DNA from: Undaria pinnatifida
Lineage: Eukaryota > Sar > Phaeophyceae > Laminariales > Alariaceae
NCBI GenBank assembly: GCA_012845835.1
Contig: JABAKD010000007.1
Coordinates: forward strand, 9,034,723-9,098,722
DNA: 64,000 nucleotides
Reading direction: 5' to 3'
This document shows, piece by piece, positions 33,947 through 43,392 of this stretch (the first letter of the stretch is position 1; each line of letters begins with the position of its first letter). Below the pieces are notes generated by a model, which saw only the letters and a program-made list of their open reading frames with translations, ran no database searches and had not been told where the DNA came from. The translations under genes and the position numbers were made by a program.

Positions 33947-34090
33947 CTCACCCAAGGCAGCATGTTCAATGCGGGGCACGAGCCCACCCAAGGCAGTGCT
34001 TTCGGCGAGGGGCTCGAGTCCACCCAAAGCTGTGCTTTCGGTGGGGGGCACGAGCCCACCCAAGACAGTGCTTTCGGCGAGGGCGCGAAT
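33947..34090. repeat. 36-bp minisatellite, 4 units
   Basis: Units start at 33947, 33983, 34019 and 34055, each (C/T)(C/T)CACCCAA(A/G)GCAGTGCTTTC-like. Because 36 is a multiple of three, it stays open in more than one frame. It lies between integrase and NADAR, where pol RT would be expected. Confidence 0.85.
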
Positions 34091-34644
34091 CCACCCCAGC
34101 CGAGCCCTGGGATCGGCGAGAAGGGAGCGCGCAGCCCGCGGGTCCGTAGGAGGTAGATACCGCTATCCCCAACGGGGTTGCGGCTTGTCAACCCCACGAG
34201 ATTAAAGTTTGTCAAGCCACTGCGGTTGTACTCCGTAGCAGGCTCTGGAAAATGGGCCAGAAAAATCGGCGATGCCGTTGGTGCTGCCTTTGCGGAACTC
34301 GAGTGTGCGATCGAACGCGGGGACGAACTCAAGCTACCGCTGGATTCGTGCATTGAGGGTCCTCACTTTGCCAATGCTCGCCTGTGTCTTGTGGCCGGAG
34401 GATATGCGGAACTTTGTTCCCCACAGTACCCTCGAAGGCGTTTGGGAGCCCAAACAATGCTGCCGGTCCCCAAGTCTAGAGGAGTCCAGTGCCTCTCCGA
34501 GTCGAGCGTTGCTCGACTGATATACGCGATTTTCATAGTGAACAAAACGTCGTCCAGCGTCACAGTACCCTTGACGAAACAGGGGCCGTGTTCTGACAGC
34601 GCAAGGTCTGCCGACGCCAGAAGCTATTTCCAAACATCTACGGC

Positions 34645-35297
34645 TTACAATTGGTCAACGCGCCCGAGAAATAGGTAGGAAACGCCAAAGGAGAACCTTT
34701 GCGAGTGCTGGCCGCTGTTACCGGCTCGGCCGCGGCGCGGACGAGATTTCTTGGTTCTTTCATTCGCAGTGCAGGTGTGGAACCGACTAGGGGAGGCCGG
34801 GTGCGCCGACCCGGTCTCATTGTCGAGAATAGCTTCGCGAACGGCAGAAAGTGCCTCACCGAGCACGTTTTTCCTCTCCCCTTGCATGGGTTGTTGGCCC
34901 TGGGACCATCCGCCCGGAGACCAATGCCCCACACTAGGTCCAGAGGGTTGGCTTCAGCCAGAAGCTTTTTGTCAGAGCTCAGAAGATGATTTTTTTATGG
35001 CTGGATTCTGCGTGAATTGGCGTAGGTGTTAGATAACACGGCGTTTTGCTTCTCCTTGTCCCCAACACCGGAGTCAAAGTTGCGCACGCCTCGACCGATG
35101 CGTTTGCGTGTGCTTGGACTAGGCGACGACTTGATGAGCCCCACTTCTCGATGGTCCTGGAAAGGCCTGGTCTTTTCGAGCATCATGTATTGCGCCGCGC
35201 AAGAATATGGCACGTCGTCCACGGCAAACGACGAAGGGGACCACGGTGCAAAACAGGATGGGGGCTGCCAGAATAACACCACTGTGTCTGTGGAGTA
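34645..35297 (-). pseudogene. NADAR (DUF1768) domain of the retroelement, frameshifted
   Basis: From Tyr at 35297 the frame reads YSTDTVVLFW, then FAVDDVPYSCAAQYMMLEK and RIGRGVRNFD, up to about 35010. After a shift and a counter-shift in an A-run (about 34990) it reads KNHLL, LLAEANPLDLVWGIGLRAD and, after a third shift near 34870, NVLGEALSAVREAI to about 34825. These are the NADAR landmarks in order: the FW start, Y.sAEQYMM.EK, the GR.V.nFD block, EA.P.D..WGIGL and N.LG.AL..VR. NADAR domains bind ADP-ribose-type ligands, and some members remove ADP-ribose from guanine in nucleic acid. A short basic tail runs to TAA at 34647-34645. Three indels make this copy inactive. Confidence 0.8.
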
Positions 35298-35329
35298 TTT
35301 GAGAGAAGGGTCAAAAGCCGTGTTGGAAT

Positions 35330-35945
35330 TTGGGCCTGCAATGTCCCCGTCCGGGAACACCAGGCGTCGGGAGCACGACGTGAATCCGAACCCGTGTTAT
35401 CTAGCCTCGGGTCTTTCTTCGCTCGTTGGCGGAAAAGCGCGAGAATCCGCTCTAACTGCGCCCGGAAAAAGGCAAAACCCGACGGTGCCAACCCGTCGGT
35501 AGCCTCGTTGGGCATTTGTGGGTCCGCAATATCTCTTCTGGGAACACCAGTCCTCGGCTCTTTGGGCCTGAAGTGTCCCCTTGCGGGAGCACCAGGCCTC
35601 GGGAGCAAGATGCGAGTCCGAACCCGGGGTTTTTCGCCTCGAGTCCTCCTCACTCGCTGCCGGAAACTCGCAAGAAGCCGAACCTCGCTGCACCCGAAAA
35701 CGAGTCCAACACCGACGGTTCCAACCCGTCGGTAGCCTCGTTGGGCATTTGGGTCTGCAATGTCCCCCTCTGGGAACACCAGTCCTCGGCTCTTTGGGCC
35801 TGTAGTGTCCCCCTCAGGAACACCAGGCCTCGGGAGCTCGACGCGCGTCCGAACTCACGGTTTCTCGCGTCGTGGCCTCTTCAGTATTTGGCGTATAATC
35901 GCAAGAAAACTGTTCTAACTGCGCCCGAAGGGGCAGGGGCTCTGA
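35330..35945. repeat. Tandem repeat, three units of about 190-230 bp, next to NADAR
   Basis: GGG(C/T)C(T/C)GCAATGTCCCC-type starts lie at about 35332, 35521 and 35751. Each unit carries GGGAACACCAG, CTCGGCTCTTTGGGCCTG, CACCAGGC.TCGGGAGC and CTAACTGCGCCCG-like blocks. The second gag copy has a single unit at about 43524-43710, so copy number varies within the family. Confidence 0.75.
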
Positions 35946-38900
35946 GCTGTTTCTGCTTGACGAGAGGCGCAATTCTTCTGTAAATTTCGGGAATAGCGTC
36001 CAGCTGGTCAGGCTGGAGGCCGTGGAGTCACCACTGACCCGTCGCGCAGTGTCGGATCTTCTTCTTGTGCCACTGGGGCAGACGTAGCCTGAAACACGTG
36101 GGTTAGCGTGTTGAAAGACGAAGCAGGGTCCGTAGACCCTGTGGGCGACTTCTGGAGCAGGGCTCGGGGAAATGGCAATAATGGTTTTATCCGAGGCGGC
36201 TCTTTTCCGTTATGCCTCTTGGAGAAGGGAGACGAGGTAGCTAATCTTGTCGACTCCTCCTTGATGGAAAAAAAGACCGAGCGCCCGCTGTTATCGCGAG
36301 CAAACACCGGATCGAGCATCGCAAAAGATCTCGGTGTTTTAGTGTTGGCCTTTCCACACCTCAAATCGACCGCCACCTGGTGGTCAGAAAAAAGTGTTTC
36401 CGTCCCACACCTTAAACCGACCGCCACCGCCTGGTCAGGGAGAGGGGGGATGAACACATACGCTAAAAAGGCGACGCGCCGTCATCGCAGCTATATTGTT
36501 GCGCGACGCGTGCCTGGGGGGGAAGCGCGCAAAGCGCAGGCTCCCGTGCCATGGTTGATAGGGGCGGCGTTTGGAGCGCGTACCCCCATTGCTGAGTGTA
36601 TGCCGCGGCTGAGGGAAACGGCGCTGGAAGCGCGGTTCTCGTCGCTGAACTCAGACTATGACCGAGGGAAACGTCGCTGGAAGCGCGCGTTTTCGCCGTC
36701 AAAAAAAAAGGAAGAAAAAAAAATACTTGGCTGGAGGACACCACGCTTGAAGCGCTAGTTTCCGCCGCCGGTACTACGCCGTGAGAATCGTCCGCAGACG
36801 GCGTAGGAGCCCGTGGGCTCTTGACAGAGGCCATCTGTGCTGCGTTACTGGACAGGATAGCAACAGAACACGAACATCTTTGAAAGCAAAATAGGTACCC
36901 CCCGACAGTGTTGTCGACGGTGCCGTACCGCCGTCGAGCTGTCGATTGACGTTACGGAATATGCCAGGGTGGCGCGCGAGTGAATTTTCGCCCGGGTTGT
37001 GGGCGGCTCCAAAGCGCATTCAAGGAGCAGGAGCGGGGGCAGAAGAGGCGGGCGAGCGCAGGATACCACCATGGTGGTCCGACGTGTATGTGGTATCGTT
37101 GTGACAGCTTACCTGGCCCTGATCCTGAATGATGGCGACGATTGACCTGAAAGATGGCGACGATTTTCTTGTGGTTGTTCGGGCGAGACGATTTGTCGTC
37201 TGGGCGGTAGCAGACCATGCGTGTTTGTCAACGTCGGAGTGCGTCATCGTCGCCAAGTTGGCCAAATTCAGGGTTCAAGCAGCCACTCGCAGTAATGAAA
37301 GGATGCCTACAATGCGTGAAGGAATGGTTGTCTTCGTGGCAGTTGAGGCAAAGCCCCCGGTTTTCTCGGAGGGCATCAGCGCGAAGTGAAAGGAGGCCGC
37401 TCAAAAGGGGAGGGTCGTCTGTCTTAAACGAGGCCTGAACGGTGAAAACGTCTGCATAATGATGCCATTCTAGTGGCCAGCAGTTTGATGTGTGGTCAAG
37501 CCGAGGGTTAGATGAATCATCGATGGGCATGACAGTTGAATGATGGCTCGATCCCGTCTGCCACGAAAGCGACTGGGAGGGCACTCGGCCCTGGCCGCGC
37601 CCATGATCGGCGGGCCGGGGCCCCGACGGGGCGGGTGACCGCGTTTCCGTCGAAGAAACAGGGAGAGAAAAAAAAAGTTTCGCCGTTGACGGCAGGTGTC
37701 TTATTAGTCACTAAAAGCCCGCCACATAACATCCAACGAGGCGTATGGCCGCGGGTCCGATGCCTTCGAACCAGGGTACAACGCAGGCAGGAGAGCCGGA
37801 AATTGTTTATTCGCCGCCACCCGAACCACCTCCAACACCACATCCGTCCCCGGAGACAAAACACGCTCACTCCCCGTAGCGGTCGGCACAAGTACACGAA
37901 ACTCCCCACTAAAATCAGAAAAAGGCATGCCGTTACACATTCCAAAAATATGCAACTTAGTGTAGCCCTCCTCCGTGTCAACCTCGTCGAAGTGCGTCAT
38001 CAACAGACGCAACAGGAGGGTGAAAGCCTCAGGCGCAAATGCTCCTCTTGCCATGGCTCTTGCAACCTCTTGCCTGTTACCACGGCCGCCTCGCTGTGGT
38101 CTATGCTCGAGGACGAAGACGAGCGGGAGGAGGTTGACGAGCCGTCCCACGCTGGACGTCCTCCCGCGCCATTCCTCCGCCCTCCGTTGCCTCCGCCAGA
38201 ACTGCGGCCTATTGCCCCGGTTGTTGGACCAAAGTTGCCCCCTCGGCGGTGCCCTCAGCCACACCAGCACCCGATGCGCCTCCCCCGCCTCCACCACCGC
38301 TGTCACCCGCGCGGTGGTGGTGGTGGTCGCCACCCCCACCATTTTTGCCGCCACCCCCACGGTTGCGGTCCCCGCGGTCGCGACTGTCGCTGCGTCGCTG
38401 TTTCCCCCGGTTTCGTTCTGCCAACTCTTCCTCCGGGGTTCGGCCAAAAGACAGGGTCGGGGTCCTCGTCGTGGGCTATCAGCAGGGCCTTGACGAGGCC
38501 AAGGGCCGGGGCGGCTCTCGTCTGTCTAACATAGGGCGTACAATCCACGTGAGTCCAGGCCGCTTCCAATGCAAGGACGTCTGCGTGCCATCACGCCAGC
38601 CTCTCTGACGAGCGGAGGGCGCAGGCCGTTTCCACCACCGCGGTCGCCAACGCTGAGGAGAAGTCTACCCTCGGTGCAGACGCCACGCACGCGACGATGC
38701 CCTTGAATAAGGCGTCGTTCCCGGGTCGTAGTCGCTGGGATGCGACACCCTGCGGGCGCGACGAAGGCAGGGGGCCGCGGTAGCTCCCGCCGCAGCCGAC
38801 GCAACTGATTGGGCGAGGGCTTGTAGCGCCCTCTTCGTTACCAGGGACGCCTCCCGCGCAGCGGTGTTCGTCTGCTCGATATATTCGTCAAACCGACGTC

Positions 38901-39151
38901 GGCATGCTATCGTCTGGTTGGCGTCGTCGAGCGCCCGCTGGGCCCGCGCCGCCGCGTATGCCAAGTTCAAGGGGGCGGCATGGGCGCCCCGGTCCCGGGA
39001 GCTCTGGAGGTGGCGCTCTGTCGAGCGCGGAGAGCCCAGGTGGCGGCGGTGGTGCCCTGTCGAGCGCGGGAGGGGCAGCTGGTGGCGCTCCCCCGGGGCT
39101 GGCGAGAGCTGGCGTCGAGACGCCCCCAAGTCCGGTGGGGGTTGGTCCGTC
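35946..39151 (-). pseudogene. Retroelement gag, copy I (capsid region and CCHC knuckle)
   Basis: Starting at about 39151: a Pro-rich start (TGLGGVSTPALASPG), AYAAARAQRALDDANQT, a Gly-rich stretch near 38300, and a capsid-like part with EEGYTKLHIFGMCNGMPFSD and EFRVLVPTATGSERVLSPGT. Then SLDVMWRAFSD (about 37720) and a perfect CX2CX4HX4C knuckle, CLNCHEDNHSFTHC, at 37350-37309. The rest to 35946 is Ser/Ala/Pro-rich and weakly conserved with copy II. Frame changes are frequent. Gag proteins package element RNA. Copy II at 43.4-47.05 kb aligns along the whole length. Confidence 0.7.
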
Positions 39152-39174
39152 TTTTTCTCTGCGCGATTCCTTAA

Positions 39175-39345
39175 CATACAGTTGCCGGGATTTATTTGCC
39201 GGTAAACGGTTAAACATAAATCTGACGGTAATTCCGTCTGACGGTAATAAATGTGACGGTAGTTTCTTGACGGTAGACGGTATTTCATTTTTTCGGCGGT
39301 AACGCCCTCTTGGCGGTAGACGGTAACCCGAGAATATGCCGGTAA
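39175..39345 (+). repeat. Right subterminal array of CGGTA motifs
   Basis: About ten (G/C)(A/G)CGGTA motifs. TTTCTTGACGGTAGACGGTA and TTCGGCGGTAACGCCCT match the left arm in the same orientation, not inverted. Confidence 0.7.
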
Positions 39346-39402
39346 GCGGCGGAAAACCGGGACCGTCAGACCGGGCGGTAAAAACAACGACGGGTAGAGT
39401 AC

Positions 39403-39416
39403 CGAACACCACCCTG
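39403..39416 (-). repeat. Right terminal inverted repeat of segment E
   Basis: CGAACACCACCCTG, the exact reverse complement of 28582-28595. Confidence 0.75.
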
Positions 39417-39535
39417 AAAAAAAACATGTTGTAAAACAAGAAAATGGCATCCTCAAGATTTTTGGGGGCAAAGAAGGCCAGTCATTCACAAAACACCTTT
39501 TAGCAAAAAAAAATACCTCTAGCGCAGCACGGGCC
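39417..39535 (+). mobile_element. MITE B, 3' part, continuing from 28581
   Basis: An A-run, then AAAATGGCATCC, AGATTTTTGGGGGCAAAG, CCAGTCATTCACAAAAC and TACCTCTAGCGCAGCACG. This is the missing second half of the copy that starts at 28392. Confidence 0.65.
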
Positions 39536-39663
39536 GCCAACCATTTGGCAAAAGGACGCTGCATGTTTTGTGAGTGTTTGAGCGTTATATTATCTCTATA
39601 GTATGCAGTCACGCTGCGATACGGATAATTTAGAGGTCGGGTCGAGACCCAAAAAACTGACTA

Positions 39664-39689
39664 ATATATATATATATATATATATATAT
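39664..39689. repeat. (TA)n microsatellite
   Basis: About 13 TA units. Confidence 0.9.
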
Positions 39690-40204
39690 GCTACCAGGTT
39701 CCACTCAATCTCGAGGTATCTGCGTTGTTTGTTTTATACGGTAGCTTCCAGCGTTAATCAGCACACGGTCGCCAATCGGCGGGTGGGCGTGCCATTAGTT
39801 TACCAATAACCTCATCTCCTTTTGTGGATCATAATTTGCACCGACTGACAGCTGTTGTATGCACTACACACTACTATTCGAGTCTGAGGTAAACCAACAG
39901 CATCATGTTCAGCTCAGGCGCAAACCACCAAACCAACCAACCGACAACGACGACGACGACGAGCGAGCGAGCGAGCGAAGCGATAACACAAAGGGGTACA
40001 TACACACGGTATGCCACTTTTTGGCTAAAACATTTCTGTGAGTCATGACGGGTGGATCTCTTTTAACCCAAAACCGTTGGAAACTTCGCTTTTTTGTTCG
40101 ACATGGGGTCCCAGATGGACGCATGCCGCGCCGGTGCGAGGTGCAGCAACCATTTGACGCGTGCTACGATAGAGGTTCGTAGCAGACGAAGGCGACGGTC
40201 GGGG

Positions 40205-40473
40205 GGGGCTACCCCCAATCGCTCACTACACCGGGTCTAAAGCTACTACATACCCGCACGAGTGACTCTGCACCTCTCACCCCGACGAAACGACTTTAAT
40301 ACACAATGTGCGTAGCGCAGCGTGGCTATTACTATTGCGTTGCGGATTCACGTCGCTAGATTAAAATAGCACCCACGAGCATAAGACCGTAAAAGGGACA
40401 GGGGGAGTGTCACTCACGCGGGTAACTCCGTGGCACTGAAAACAAATCCCAAAAAACAACGTAACCCCTCTAT
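40205..40473. mobile_element. MITE D-like copy
   Basis: The right end CCTCTATCGTAGCCTGGG and the inner TGTCACTCACGCGGGTAACT palindrome place it in family D. Its terminus shares GCTACGATAGAGG with family B. The left end is uncertain (GGGGGGGCTACCCCC near 40203). Confidence 0.45.
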
Positions 40474-40539
40474 CGTAGCCTGGGTCAGTCACTTTTTGCC
40501 CCAGTGAAAGATCACGGCCACGGCAAGGGCGTGCCCACG

Positions 40540-40750
40540 ATTTTCAACACGGATCTGAGCCACTCGCACTAGTGGCTTTGTACCCTCGCTCGCTGACAAA
40601 AAAAGACACGTTTTGGCGATTGTTTGGCGCAAGCGTTTAGGTAACCATCCCGTTACGGATGCATGTTTGAGCAGAAACAGGGGGGTCACTCGCAGCCACA
40701 GCGACCCCAAGCCGCTGCAAAAACAAGGCTCTGAAAAGGGACCCGCCCTA
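40540..40750. mobile_element. MITE D-like copy, 3' part
   Basis: GAGCCACTCGCACTAGTGGC, GGGGGGTCACTCGCAGC and the end CCCTACCCCCCGTAGCATT match family D features. Confidence 0.4.
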
Positions 40751-40831
40751 CCCCCCGTAGCATTGTTGGTCGAAAGCGGTGTATTCTGAATGGTGCGGCT
40801 TCTCATCTGATATTCTCCCACAATTTTTTTT

Positions 40832-41151
40832 GACGCGTGATATGATAGAGGGTGAACCACGGTTTTTTCTTGATACTGCTCCTCAATTTGGGAACTCTTA
40901 AAGACCTCTTCCCCCCCAAAAACTGATTTGTGGATAAAAATAAAACTGCTACACAATCGTACTTACTGCCATACGAAAACGGACCCCATGGCCTCGGTAC
41001 ACGACCATAGAATCGTATATATATGGGAAGAAAAAAAAAATGACGTATTTTCTGACGATTTTGGGTTAATTGAGAAGAGCCCCGTGATTCAGACGAGAAG
41101 CCATATTTCAGACGAAACGTGCTCTACCTCTGTCGCAGCCCTTCTCGCGTC
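40832..41151 (+). mobile_element. MITE B, complete copy
   Basis: The start is GACGCGTGATATGATAGAGG and the end is CTACCTCTGTCGCAGCCC..CGCGTC. The body is typical: CTCAATTTGGGAACTCTTAA, CCCATGGCCTCGG, TGACGATTTTGGGTTAA. Confidence 0.75.
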
Positions 41152-42819
41152 GATCGTCGGAAGTTCGCTCTGGTTTTGCATGACTTTTCGTTATGTTTTT
41201 ATCTTGTAGGGCATGGGATTTGTTCACTTGGGTGTATGCACAAGTAGCGCGCGCGGGGGGGGGGGGGGGTTCCCTCCAGAGGGCTCCAATTTTCTTTCTT
41301 GGCGGGAGGTTTAAGAAGGATCTTCAAGCGGAGAACCTCCCTCGAAAAAAAAAACAATCGTTTTCAGTGCACCTCTGCCGTATAGCATGCGCCTTCTGGC
41401 TTTTTCGCCTTTTTTTGGCTTTTAATTTTTCGTTTCCGACTGATGAAAATCGTCGGGATATAACAATTACACTCTTGTTTCGCAACATGAACACGTTGTT
41501 TGGCCATCGGGTTGCATGTTCAGCTTATCCAATAAAATAGGGGGCGGTGTTTGTAGGTGCGGTGAGGTGAAGAGTGTGTGGATAGCTCTCTCCCCAAGTG
41601 AGGCAAGCCTGACAAAGAAAAAAGGCGAAGCCCGCGCGCGTGTGTGTGTCTACAGCAGGTCGTGGACGGACGTGTTCATCGGGTTGCACTGTCGGTTTGA
41701 TCGACGATCCCAGTTTTGCCTCAGAGGTGTATAGACCTCATCAAGCGAGGAAACCTCAGAGAGAGAACAACAAAAAAATTGGTGCGCCTCTGCCGCAGGC
41801 GTGTGTCCGACACGCCAATAATCAGCAGATGGGTACATGGTACGCGCCGACCGTTACTATTTCACTCGCTGGTATTTAGCTTCCAGTGTAGTATTCAAAA
41901 TCGCCGCCAAAAATTGGCGGATGTATATATGTGCATGTCAAAATGTGTTGACCATTATCACCTCGACGTAGAGTAATATATTGCGCTGTAAAGTACTAGC
42001 AGGACCCGACCAAGGTACGAACGACACAGTAGTAGTATCGTACTGGTATTTATGGATCTGAGTCGGCACGACTTAAGTCACCGACTAGTTGCTATTCGGA
42101 CTGGTAGCCAGTCGTTTTCCGAGGGTGCCGACTATCCGACTCATTGGGTTTCCATACTTGTAGGACGGCTTATTCTATGCGGGATAAGATTTTTTCTCCG
42201 CTAATCGCCGCGGGCATTTGGCAAGTGCATCTCAAACGGTCGCAGCCTCCTGTTTCTGCGTTGGATGACGTGCAGATAATGTCCGCACTCTTGAGAGATG
42301 GTGTGTGTCGTTAAAAGCAGCACTTGAGGGTCGATTCTTCTCAACAAAAAAGTATGAACTCGGATGTACGAAAAACGCCATTCAAATTGTCCTGAACCGA
42401 CTTGCCAACTAAGTCAGCTATTAATAGTCGGTTTTGCAACGCTCGCCGAGTGATTTAGCTCTATTATTCGTGTAAAATCCTGCGGCCGCCCTGCTGACAA
42501 CCCTTCCCATCAAAATCAACCAACGCCAAAAAAATGCGGATGGATACACCGACACGTTCTACGTTACGGTGCAGGCGCACATCAGGCCACATTTTCCTGG
42601 ACATCCACTCGCCTGAGGGGCTCTATACCTCAACCCCCCAAAAAGCTGATTATAGACGACTGCTAAGATAGAGGTAGAGCACGTTCTGGCACGACTTTTT
42701 TTTTCCGAGTTTCGGGACACTCCTTAGCTCAAAATCGCCGGAATATCATTACGTTTTGGCATATTTTTTGGTCCCTTTTTCTTTTTCTACCGAATTAGGG
42801 CATGAGATTTTCAAGGTAG

Positions 42820-43115
42820 ATGCGTGGTACGATAGTGTGCACCACTTCTTCTTTTTTTTCTGAGGTTTTCCTCAATTTGGGAGCTGTTAAGACCTATCCC
42901 AAAAACTGATTTTCAAGACAAACAGATAACACTGCTATGTACACACCGGGTGAAAAATCCCATGGCCGAGCCTAGGTACACCACGACAATCATCACGCAA
43001 AATAACGGCCTGTTATTTACTTTTTTTCCGACGACGTTGGGTTAAAGGAGCGCCGTCATTCAGAAACCATTTTCGTCAAAAAAAAAAAAGGTACACCTCT
43101 ATCGTAGCACGCGTC
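42820..43115 (+). mobile_element. MITE B, complete copy
   Basis: The ends ATGCGTGGTACGATAG and CACCTCTATCGTAGCACGCGTC are inverted repeats. CTCAATTTGGGAGCTGTTAA, ATCCCATGGCCGAGC, CCGACGACGTTGGGTTAAAG and GTCATTCAGAAACC are all present. The length is 296 bp. Confidence 0.8.
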
Positions 43116-43392
43116 AATTTCGTTTTTTTTCTCAAAATCTGTTTTCGGGTTGAGAAGGGCGTGTCTCGAGCTCCAAAAGTTAGGAACCTCAGGAAAAAAA
43201 GCGGGTACGCGCAACCTCTACCTACCGTGTCAGCAGGTGTCGTTTTTTACTCAACTGGTGGTGCAACTCGATGGACAGATCCGTGGTGTGGGCTACATAT
43301 TCATTACCCGGAAAAAAAATGCGTTATTTAGATTGTTGCCAAGAACACAAACGGCATGATTTCGACGATTTTGGGATAAGCTAAGGGGCCTA

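Larger units (their letters stand above)
28582..39416. mobile_element. Segment E: 10.8-kb transposon-like unit with terminal inverted repeats
   Basis: The left end CAGGGTGGTGTTCG (28582-28595) and right end CGAACACCACCCTG (39403-39416) are perfect 14-bp inverted repeats. The flanking DNA is the two halves of one MITE B copy, 190 and 119 bp, adding up to the usual family length. This fixes both boundaries independently. Both arms are packed with CGGTA motifs in direct orientation. Inside are gag, NADAR, integrase and chromodomain remains of a retroelement, a MITE D and several tandem repeats. The CAGGG start is common in hAT transposons, but the junctions lie in A-runs, so a target duplication cannot be read. 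No transposase is visible. Confidence 0.65.

Noticed and set aside
33540-34640. Reverse transcriptase between NADAR and integrase
   Set aside because: I looked for YxDD and neighbouring RT blocks in the minus frames and found none.
28574-39424. An 8-bp target-site duplication for segment E
   Set aside because: The flanks are CAAAAAAT and AAAAAAAA. In an A-run such a match means little, so I do not claim a duplication or a superfamily.
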